Shown here: one piece after another, positions 12,362 through 24,300 of the stretch
How the letters are laid out: the number at the start of each line of letters is the position of its first letter
Position numbering within the stretch: the first letter of the stretch is position 1
Assembly (NCBI RefSeq): GCF_018320785.1
Contig: NC_054888.1
Span: forward strand, 21,592,438-21,656,437
Length of the DNA: 64,000 nucleotides
Source of the DNA: Cheilinus undulatus
Lineage: Eukaryota; Chordata; Actinopteri; Labriformes; Labridae
Reading direction: 5' to 3'
Made by a program: the position numbers and the translations under genes
The notes under the pieces: model-generated
Databases searched by the model: none
Seen by the model: only the letters and a program-made list of their open reading frames with translations
Told to the model about the DNA's origin: nothing

Positions 12362-15300
12362 GTGAGCCAGAAAAAGCAGCTTCATTGCCTCATCACGTTT
12401 TTTCTCAGAATAAACCACACAGCTATAAATAGACCCAGCAGTTAAAAATGCCACTGATTGAAGGCGCCGGCCATAAATATCTCACTGGGCGTGTTTCTTT
12501 TTTCCCAGATGCGGTGCTGTCCTGCATGTTCCGCACAGAGCGAGACCAGAACCCGCGCATCGAGTGGAAGAAGAGGGGGAAAGACGTGTCTTTTGTCTAC
12601 TTTGATGGACACTTCAAAGGTGAGACAGCGGCCTGTTGCTGTTTATCCCTCGGGTGACAAATGGGTGGTTTGATTTAATCAGCTTGCTAGAAAGCTGCAG
12701 AGGGTTTGCACATAATACAAGAGGAGAAAAACACAGGATTGACTGATGTAAGAGCACTCCTACCCAGTCAATGTGTCAGGGCCTTATTCCTCTTTATCCT
12801 TCAAGCTTGTCCTTTGTGGTTTAGAGCTTCCATGGTACAAATAAGCCCGAGCTAGTGCAAGAAAGAAAGTCGTAGATACACTGATCTCATCTTGGATATG
12901 CTATACCCCAAATGTTTAAGGAATGAAAAAAGGCAATACTCTTTCTACATGGAATAAAATGGAGTAAACAGATCACTGAAATACAGAGAAACAGCTACTC
13001 TGACTAGTTTCACATCCATCACTGATGTACTGTTTTAGGCTCTTCTTACTTGAAGTCAGAGGCCATGCATAAGTTCAATCTTAAGTCATGGTGTAAAGCG
13101 TACAAATACACAATATGATCCACAAAATATATATATCTGCAGATACCAGCTCAAAATTTTAATAATTGTATCAGCTTGTATCAAAATTTCAGACTATATA
13201 TTTTTGAACAATAACTGGACAATGAATATCAGCCTATATCTGCTGTAAATATTGGCCTGTATCGCCTGTAGATATCGGCCTACATTGACTGAAAATATAA
13301 GCCAATATCAGCAAAAAATTGGCCTATATTAGCTACAGATATTGGACTTTATCAGCTGTAAATATTGGATTGCATACGCTGTAAATATTGGCCTATTTTG
13401 ATTGTATCTGCCAATATAGGCTGCAAATATAAGGCTTTATAAGTTGTTAATAATGGCCTATGTCAGCTGTATATATTGGCCTATATCAGCTGTAAATATC
13501 AGCCTATATCAGCTGTGAATATCGTCCTATATCAGCTGTGAATATCGTCCTATATCATCTGTGAATATCGTCCTATATCAGCTGTATTTATAAGCCTATA
13601 TCAGCTGTGAATATCGTCCTATATCAGCTGTATTTATTGGCCTATATCAGCTGTAAATATCAGCCTATAAAAGCAGTAAATATAGACTTATATCAGCTGT
13701 AAATATCAGCCGATATCAGCTGTAAATATTGTCCTATATCAGCTGTAAATATACGCCTATGACAGCTGTAAATATTGTCCTATATCTGTTGCAACTGTTG
13801 GCTTTTATTTGTTACACATATTGACCTATACTGGCTGTCAATTTTTGCGGAAATGGAAAGTCAACACTGGCCTATATCGGCTATTACTATCTGCTACATC
13901 ACCTGTGAATGTCAGTGATATATAGCTTCTTCTATCATCTGAAAGCATTGTCCTATATCAGCTGTGACTGCCTGGCACGGTAAAATTTTCTATTTTGGTT
14001 TGCAGTTAACAAAAAACAAGATGGTGCCAGCAAAACAGCAAAGTCCGTGCCCTAAAATTTCCCAAAACTGAGAGTTACAGCTGACTTTAACACAGCAGAT
14101 CAGCAGATTTGCTTCCCCAAAATCACTCAGCGATTATTTGGCAACTAGGTTGGTTTTAGTGTCAGTTCCTTTTATGAACTTCCAGCTAAAATCTCTTTCC
14201 GAGAAATACTTATGCAATCTTTATACATAAACCGGCCTTTCTGTTCTCAAACATTACCAGGGGTTTGCACTGTGTTGTAGAGCCTCCTTATTCACATTTA
14301 TGGAGGCATCCCTTGTTGGTAGACTTTGACCATGAAACACCTTACAATTAAACCCGAAAGTCAACACTTCCGTCCAACTTTATTATTTGATTTTAAATTC
14401 AAGTTTGTGTTGAATTAAAGCCAGATGATTCCACTTTATTGGCTAAAGGTTTTTGTATAAAGGCTGCATAAGGATTTCTTGGAAAGAGATTTTAGCATGA
14501 AGTTCTCTGAAGTAGTCGCTGAATAATCGCTTGGTGATCCCAGGAAACAAATCTGATGATGCTGTAGCAAGGTCTGCCATAGTCAGCTGCAGCTCATTGG
14601 TTTGTGGGCATTGTGAAAGCTTACCAAATCAAATTCATTTGTCGCACTGTCTTCGATAGATCTATTTACTCTTGTAATAAGCTGTCTGTCATTGCGGAGA
14701 AGATTTCACAAATTTTTCGTGGGTATAACCTACATACTCAGCTCTGCTGCTCATCCCACAAATGCATGATCCTTATAGATTAGGCTCCATTTAATAGAGG
14801 AATAAACAGGCTCTCAAACAGTACAAGGTTTATTGCCAAGAAGCATTGTTACAATAATGAAATAATCTACCAAACACTGATGTTCTTAGTTTTTGTGCCC
14901 TACTGAAATCACTATAATGCTCTTTAAAAGCAACAGGAATGGCAGATTCAGACAAAAACTGAATTCCCTCTGAGTCAACACTTTCACATCGCCTTTTCAT
15001 GCAAATTTAAAAACATCAGTAATGGTTCCTTTTTTGTATTGTCATGAAATCTTGAATGTTCTGTTATTTTTAGTCGGCAGCGATGGAAATTATGGATTAA
15101 AACACGCTCTTAGCTCTTTCATCATGGCCTCGTCTCCTCTCTCAGGTCCCTTTGAGGGCCGGGCGACCATCGAAGGAGCCACAGTGACGCTACAAAGAGT
15201 GACCCAGGAGGACGCTGGGGAGTACCGATGTGAGATTAGTGCCCCTCTTGACTCGGTCAACCTGGGTGAGACCAACGTCACGCTCAAAGTCCTGGGTAAG

Positions 15301-18300
15301 GCTGAGATAGAATGATGATAAAGGCTTGTTTTCTTGGTATTTTTTGGTCACTTTTATCGTATCTTGTCCTGAAGTTCCCCCGCACACCCCTTCCTGTGAG
15401 ATTCCCAGTGGGGCGGTGACGGGCTCAGTGGTGAAGCTGCATTGTAGGGACCATCAGAGCATCCCACCGGCAACATACTCCTGGTACAAGGACAGCCAGC
15501 CAATCAGCCAGCCACGCCACGCCAATGCTACCTATGTAATCAATTCACACACAGGGATACTGGTGAGTAGATAAGGATGAGAGGGAGGAATATTAAGCGG
15601 ACCGACTTCCTTAAAATCACGACTTTTTACATCAGCCTTCATCAGAGAGCCTTTTTCCCCTCTGTGCTCTGCAGGAGTTTAAATCTGTAGCCAAAGAGGA
15701 CACCGGTCGATACAGCTGCCTCGCTTCCAACGGAGTGGGACCGCCAAAGATGTGCGAGGGGAAGCACATGACGATAGGTGTGTATGTGCTTGCATGTGTG
15801 TGTTCCTACACTTCTTCCTGCCTCTTCGCCCACACCTTTCAGCACTGGAGAAAATCAGGAGTGCAGTGGAGAGGAAAAGCCCACTAAACTTGTTTAACCC
15901 TGCTTCTGAAATCTTACACACCTTTACCATCTGATGTCACGTTCAGGCCCACCGTTTCTATTTTTAGAGATAATTTAATGGCCTCAAATTTGAGCTGAGT
16001 TGTTTGGAATCATCTTTGGTATGTTAATAAATAATTGAACCTACTCTAGTTAATAGGGGAATTGTGGTATTTTTAAACTCAGGCCTTATTATAATATGGG
16101 GTTGAAATGACTCATAGGTACAGAAATGCTTGGATTTGTTCCAGAAGATCACTTCAGCCGTGAGATTGGCTGAAATATTACCCTTGGCATCAAATAAACC
16201 AATCAGAACACATTCACTAAATGTCTTATTTCTGCAGGAACAGGCCCGTGTTGTTTTTAAGATTGTCTGGCTAGATTATGGCAAAGATACAGACGGATTT
16301 TTGCCACCACACTCAACTGAAAAAGAAGACATTTTATCAGGAGTTGCTTATTCGCTGAGATATACTTGCTGTAGCAACAGCTGCAAATGCTATGAAACCT
16401 CATCATAGGCTTCATACATGGGCTGTGTATGCCCTCAAAGTTTACCTCCACATGGGAGTGAGATGCAGCATCTACAAAAATTAAAGTATCATGAAAAGTT
16501 CATTTTTCCATGTGATTAAGTTTAAGAAAACTTCCATATAATCCACATCAATCTCATACAGAAGGAAATATCTCAGCTTCTTCTTTATTTATTTTCTAAC
16601 CTGCACAATGACCTCACTTATCAAAGCAACAACAGCAAAATGTATTCATTAATGCTGTAGTACAATATAGCCTTTTTAATGCATTCACAGATCATGTTTT
16701 GGCATTAATAAGCGAAAAGTGGAAAGAAATGGGCAAATTTTTTTGAAAAAGGGCCAAAAGTAGTTTATTGAACTGGGCTTATTGAGTGAATGGTGGGAAA
16801 AAATTGGCCAAAAGTAATAACAGTGGCAGAATTGGAAGAAATTTTGTGAAAAATGGGCAATAAACAGCAAAGAGGTAGAAAAAATGGGCAAAAAAAAAAA
16901 ATATCCCAAAGTTATCCCAAAAAGTTGCAAAAATGGTATAATGTTGCAAAAAGTGGCAAAATACTATGCAAAACAGTGGTAGAAAGGGGTCAAAAAAGGA
17001 AAAAATGGCATTAATGAGTAAAAAAAAGGCTAAAGATAAAGGATAAAGATTTATTAAAAAGGGAAAAAAGTGGTTAATTTAACTGGCTTCATTGAGTGAA
17101 AGGTGGAAAAAAGGGGATACGAGTAATGAAAGTGGCAAAAATTGGGTGAATTTTGTAAAACATGGGCAAAAAAATTCAAAAAAGTGGAAAAAAAATGTTC
17201 TAAAATGGTGTAAAAAAAATCCCCAAAAGTTACAAAAATTGGATAAGGATGCAAAAAGAGGCATGAAATGGCCAAAATTTAGAAAAAGGCCCAAAAGTGG
17301 TAAATTAAACTGGCCTCATTGAGTGAAAGGTGGAAAAAATGGGCTAAAGGTACCAAAAGTGGCAAAATTGGGCGAAAGGTTGTGAAATGTTCGCAAAAAA
17401 CAGCAAAAAAGTAGCATAAAGGGCAAAAAGTGGCAAAAATGGGCAAAAAGCAGTAAAAAAAAGTGTCAGAAATGGGCGCAAAGGGTTAAGAAAACCCTGC
17501 AAATTTTGGGACATAAATGGGGAAAAAGTGCAAAAGTAGATAAAAGAGGCAAAAGATTCCAAAAAGTTACAGAAATGGTGTAAGGTGTCAAAAAAGGGGG
17601 CAAACTACCATGCAGAAATTTGCAAAAGAAGGAAAAAATGGCATAAATGAGCATCAAGTGTCAAAAAAGCCCATAAAAGTGATTTTAAAAAACTGACTTG
17701 GATGGGAAAAAGGTGGGAAAAAAAATTGGCAAAAAAAAAAACGGGTGAAAGGTGGAGAAAAATGTCATGGGCCCAGCCAGTTGTGTGGGCGGGGCCTGGT
17801 TAATTGAAAACCAATAAAAATGTTAATCACAAAAGGTGAAAGGAGACTTTAAGGAGCAGTGTTGGACTTATTTCACACAGCTGTAGCTGCAGGAATACGC
17901 GGTATAACATGCTGTCGTCATGTCCAGTTGCTGCCCTGCTGTGTTAGCTTTACTACGGTGCACACAAAGTGACAAAAATGCTCCTGATTAATGTGATTTT
18001 TAAAATTTGATGCATTAATTCGAACCTTAATTGCATTGCAATAATCATGTTCACAGTAACAGTCCTAGCTCTCATGAGGCTGATGTAGACAGCAGACTTC
18101 CATCTCTACTGCTGCCCTGATTTTAAGTGTTGTTGTTCTTATTCTGACATTTTTGTCTAAAGCAGTTAATTCAGATCTAACACTGGGAATTATGACACAT
18201 TATATATTATTTAACCCAATGAGGCAGGGGTAGACCAACAACTCCTTCGTCCTACAAAGAAAACATATCTGTGATTGTTGGTGAAGTTCAGTGATGTAAA

Positions 18301-21300
18301 GGCTGTTTGTGGTTTAGAAAAAAAAAACTAACTCATTGATAAAAAGTATTTTTTCATCATTTTGACCCCAAAAGTTAAACCGTATATGTAAGAGAAGTAG
18401 AGCGAAGGTTTCACCATGCAGGAATCCAGCTTTATCACGGCAGATGTTCTGTGCACGGAATAAATGAAGATGATGGAAAATGTGATTGGAGTTCAGGCAA
18501 AGGCAGCAGATGGAGAAGTATTAAAACAGTGACATTTCCTGCCTTTGCTGACCCAGAAAACGGCGTTTTGATCTGCATTTTTGTTATATGACTTCAATGA
18601 AAATATACAAAAGAACGCCAGACCCATGACGAAGCACAGTGGGAGCAGAGTAAGAAAAGACTTTTAATGTTAAACAGATTTCTACAAAGTAATGTCAGTT
18701 AAATAAAAACATGTAATGTCAAATAAGTGTACTAATATTCACCCCTTTAAAATGACTTTTCTAATTCAATAGAGGTCCAGCTAATTGATGCAGTATCTGG
18801 ATGGTCCTGGCTACCATTACACCATGAAGCTAAAACAACACAACATGCAACTCAGAGAAAAGTCAGGGGATGGATACAGAGTTTTGGAGTAATATTCCCT
18901 TGGACTTTGGGAGTACTGAATCCAATCAAAATGACTCGTTGCCACCAGGGGTAGACCAGCAACTCCTGTGTTCTTTTAGGAAAATGACGTTGATTTCATG
19001 AATGTAGTCTGATGACTATCAGCTGTTTCTAGTCTAAAAAGATAGGATTACAAATCATGTAGTTACCAGTGTTTGGAATGAAAATTTCCTCCCTTTGCTA
19101 ATATAACCAGACCTTTACTAATTAGGGCCCGAGCACCGACCTCGGAGCGAGGACCCTATTGTATCTGTAGCCGTTATTATTATTTTTTTCCTGACTGGGA
19201 AATCGCAAATTTGGGGGCCTTAACATGCTCAAAAACTCACCAAACTCTACCCAAAATTGTCCCCCGCGAGAAATAACAACCTTTTGGTGGAACCGTGCAA
19301 AACCGTCCGGCAGTCGATTGTGGGCGTGGCCAAAAGTGAGATAGGGCCGTGGGTAACACCTACATGCACCAAAATTGGTACACATATAGATCATGATGAG
19401 ACGAACAAAAAATTACATTACGGCCATCCTCTAAAATGTACAGGAAACGCGCTACGAAACGTCAAACGTCAAATTTTGGCGTTTTCAGGAAAGCGCACAT
19501 GTCGCATTTGAACAAACTCATCCGAGGGCGTTCAACTGATGGACTCCTGAATTATTTGCAGAAACTAGACAACCTTTAGACCCCACGTTGTGCTATCTGT
19601 GACTTTTCGTCGGTAGGCGGGGCTGTAATAGGGCCCCGATTTTTGATGTGTTTTTTACAGTGAAATTCACACAATAACGCCTAATAAGTTTTCAGTGCTT
19701 ACGTCAATCATCACCAAACTTCACATGGATAATCACACAAATATCCCGAATACAACCATGCATAAAATATCGGCACTTTGTCACAGCGCCCCTTTCTGGC
19801 GGGTGAACATTTTTTGCCTTAATTTTTCATGCGTGATTTGTGGGTTGCCACTAAAAATCCACCGTTCAACCTAGGCCTATGATTGTCGCTGTGCATATGG
19901 ATCAACATCAGAGCTACAAAAAACCCATTTGGACCCATGCCAAAATCCCAACAGGAAGTCGTCCCAATATCACAATACCACTTTTTTTTGGCTCTGCCAA
20001 AATGGTTAAAGAGTCATAACTCTGGAACACATTGTTCTTTGTTACACAAATTTCATGTGCTTGATAACAGTCCATTCTAGAACACATTCATCTTTGAAAA
20101 ATTTGAAAAATATTATAGCGCCCCCTCTGACAAGAGAAAGTCTCTCTCACATTCCAGTACCTACATGGTTGGCTGAATCATGCTGAAATTCACTCAGGTT
20201 GTGTCCAAGGAGTTGTCCTCACACATATCCCAGGGAAAAAATTTTACGCAAGAAGGCGTGGCCATGGCGATTTTTTGTCTGCCGTAAAACAGGAAGTATA
20301 ATTTTCAGGGGCTTGTGATACTTGTAAAGCAATCAAACTCGGTGAAAAAATTCTCGTAGGCATGTTGAAAATATTGCTGGGTCGTTTTATTGGTGGGCGT
20401 GGCCTATTGGCTCAATGGCGCCCCCTTCAAATTTTCAAAAATTCAGTCCCCCCAGCTGGTTCAACCCAGGCATATCAAAATCGGTGTGCATATAAGCCTT
20501 CATCAGACCTACAAAAAAGCCATTTGGACCCATTCCCAAATCTCAACAGGAAGTCCACTACATTCATTGGATGAAACAGGAAGTAGAATTCTCAGGGGCT
20601 TTTGATATGTGTAGATCAATGAAACTTGGCAATAACATTGTCATGACCATGTTGGGATAACTCATGTGATGCCGTTGGTGGGCGTGGCCTATTGGCTCAA
20701 TGGCACCCCCTACAATATTTCAAAACATGAGCCCCAAAAATCGGTTGAACCTACGATTCTGAAAACTGGTACACATATGTATCATGACAAGACCTACAAA
20801 AAATCCTCTTGGAGCCATCCTCTAAAATGCAAAGCAACTGAGATAATCAGCCAAAACTGGCCATTTTGGCCCATTTTTGGCAAATTCACAGTCCTCGCAT
20901 CTGGAGGATCTCGTCCGAAACCACTAATCTCTTGGGCTCAAGACTGGTATTTCCTGAAACTAGACAAGATGGAGATGTCTCGTTGTGCTCTTGGTGAGTT
21001 TTTGAGCGGGGGCCTGGAAGTTATGTGGCCCCAAACTTTGATGACTGTTTTTTTCATCATTTTTCGCCCAAAAAATGGTGTAAAAACAACAATTATTGGC
21101 CATAACTTTTAAGTGCTTACACCAATCATCACCAAACTTCTCACAGATGATCACCCATGGAGGCTCTATCAAATCCTGCAACTTCATCAGAATCAATAAC
21201 TCCGCCCCTGATGACATCACATTGTTGAATTTGCCACTTTTTCCACTTTTCTCACTTTAAAAATTCATCAAAAATACACCTTTAAACATAGGCAGATAGT

Positions 21301-24300
21301 CTTTGGTCTGCACATGCATCATGATCTCCCCTACAAAAAAGCAATTCAGACCCATGCCAAAATCCCAACAGGAAGTCCACCAGTGTCACTGCAATTTCAC
21401 AATAACATCTTACTTTTTATCTCTCCCAAAATGGTTTCACAGACATAACTCTGAAATACATCATTCTATCTTACACACATTTCATGTGCTTCATAACGGT
21501 CCAGGCTAGAACACATTCATGCTTTAAAATTTTCAAAAATGTTATAGCGCCCCCTTTGGCAACACATAGTCCTTTTCATGTTCCAGTAGTTACACGGTTG
21601 GCCGAATCATGCTGAAATTCGCTCTGGTTGTTCCCAAGGAGTTGACGTCATACATATGCAAGGGAAAAAATTTTATGTGAAAAGGCGTGGCCTTAGCGAT
21701 TTTTTGTTCGCCATGAAACAGGAAGTACAACTTTCAAGGGGTTGTGAAAAGTCTGACCCCATTAAACTTGGTGAAAAAATACTGCCGTGCTCAGCACGCT
21801 GCACAAGTTTGCCAACATCCCACTGTTAACACATACCCCGAATTGCATCACGCCCCGAGTTGCACAGGGGTGCGAGGGCTGCTTGCAGCCCTAGTTTTTA
21901 TTGTTGTTCCCCCCTTTATTCTCCAGAGGATGTGAACGTGTCAGCTGTCGTGGCCGCCGTCGTGGTCGTCTGCCTCGTCATTGTGATCTGCGGCTGCGGA
22001 GGATACCTCCTACACCGCAACGGCTTCTTCAGTCGTGAGTTTTCCTCTTAAGTTCACTTCTTTGCCGAGCTACTAGAATGCATGAACAGTACATCAATTA
22101 GCATTTATCCCGTCCAAAAAAGTTGACATTGGCTCTGTTTCCCCTTCCACGGCCGTCCCGTCTCATCCATCAGCAGGACACAGAGGAAGGTAAGAGCTCT
22201 GTGATTGCATTAACATCGATGTGAACAAACAAGCTAATAACCTAAGGATTGTGGGAGGAGGAGTAGGGATGGTGGGGGGGTTGTTGTTGCACTTAGGCTG
22301 TGTCTGTTTGCTGAGTCAGGACTGTACAGAGTGACAGCTGTGGCCGTGTGAGTCTTTATGTGAGCTGCAGCAGGGCCTGTGTTTCTACTCATGCGGTGAT
22401 TGGCGCCAACAGATGTACAGTCCACTGGGAACGGCTTTTTTCTCCTTTAATCGATGGCGACTTCCAGGCACATGTACATCTGTTGGAATTATGTCAAACT
22501 GTAGACAGACGATCTAAAAATACAAACCATTAAAGGAGGGGAAATAATCACTGCAACTTAATTATGGAATAATCACTGGCTGTTAATCAGCATGGAGGGG
22601 ATATTGGCAGGAGGATAAATTGGGAGTGTTTAAAGTGTTTGGATGGGTAGTTTAAGATGGATTTGTTAGATATTGGAGAATGAATCCGTGCTGTACCAGA
22701 GCCCTGCGAGTGCACTGTCTTCACACACGATTTGCCGTGTCCTGAGTGGGCGTAAGGCCGTTTTGATGCTTGACTGGCCGTCGAGACGTAAATGCATGCC
22801 CTGGTGTGACTGGCCTTATTCGCTTGACTTTATGTTATTTGATTACTGGCCTGTTACTGCGCAGAGTTTGATGGAGAGTCACTGCGGAGCTCTCCTTGAC
22901 GCTGATGCGAAAGCTCTTTGTCTAGGTTAAAGTCTGATGCTTATCCCACTGAGCTAACTGGAGCTGTCAGTGTCAACTCCCTATTTATAGAACAGGCTTC
23001 TTCACAAAGGCTCAAAGACAATGTGACATGATATCTGATGCAACAATGGTAGGCACAACTTACCAGTGGAGAGGCGCAGATTTCAGCTCAAACTCTGCCT
23101 TTTTAGGAGAGAAATGTTCAAACAGAAGAGGTCAGATGTTTGATGTGACAGACAGAGCTACAGCGGCTATAAAAAGGCTACGCCCCCGTTAGAATGTTTT
23201 ATATAAAAGACCAAGATATATCAGAGTGTTATCCACCTTCAGCGTAACCTATTACATTTATAATTCTAATAAAAAGACAAACAACATCTTTAAGAGGCAT
23301 CTGACAGCAGACCTCTGCAATAGGGAGACCCGAACCCTCTACCAGGGTGGTGGAAAGTGACGTGCTAACCCTTGTTGGGCTTTTTACTTAGTTTTTGGAG
23401 TGTTATTTTTAACTTTATCACCCTTACCCTAACCTTTAGGGCTCAGGTGCCTAACCCTAACCTTCAGGGTTCTGTTGCCTAACCATAATCCTTTTGGGTT
23501 TTTCATTCTTTCTGAGGTGTTACTTTGAATTTTAACCCCATCCCCCTTAGCCTAACCTTAACCTTCAGGGTTCTGGTGCCTAATCCTAACCCTCTTTGGG
23601 GTTTCCTTAGTTTGTGGTGAGTTAAATTCAAATTTACTCCCTTGGTAAATCTTTTCCAGCTTATCTGTTGCAAATCTCTGTGACAGGGAAATCCTGACCA
23701 TATTTACCATATTATATATAAATATATTACCATATATTTACCGCTACATGTCAGACCAGACATTAATGAATAAAAATAGAAGATCTAAAGAGGGTTAGGG
23801 TTAAGCAACTGAACCCAAAATTGAAAAATAACATACATAAACCAAAGAAAAACCCAACAAGGGTTAGTACATCACTTCCCAAGAGTTGAGGTCACCCCAC
23901 AATGAGGTCTGCAGCCAAATCTTTTAGGAGGAATAATAAAAATAGAAAATAATGAAAAGTAGCAAATATGTGGTTGCATAAACATACACCTTTAACATCT
24001 TTGACTTCAATACATTCAGGTATCCAGACTTAGCTTTTAAAGTTGTACCGAATTTCACAGATTTACCAGAGTGTTACCTGTGTACAGCCCTCCTTTGTAC
24101 CCACAGATTACAGGGACATCTAAAAAATTAGAATATCATGTAAAAGTTCGTTTTTTGTAGTGATTTACTTACAAAAAGTTACAATTTTTTATCTTCTGGG
24201 TGTATCTCATACAAAGTGAAATATCGCAAGACTTCTTTGTTTTAATCCTGATGATTAAGGCTTATAGCTCACAAAAATCCACTATCTCACAATATATGAA

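Larger units (their letters stand above)
12620..15145. other. jam2 intron 3
   Basis: It contains the 23-bp minisatellite (13,130-13,970) and the dispersed repeat at 14,719-14,910. Nothing else is recognised. Confidence 0.5.

Noticed and set aside
23440..23600. Interstitial telomere
   Set aside because: TAACCC words are mixed with other sequence and arranged in a ~130-bp duplicated block inside inverted arms, so a mobile element explains them better.
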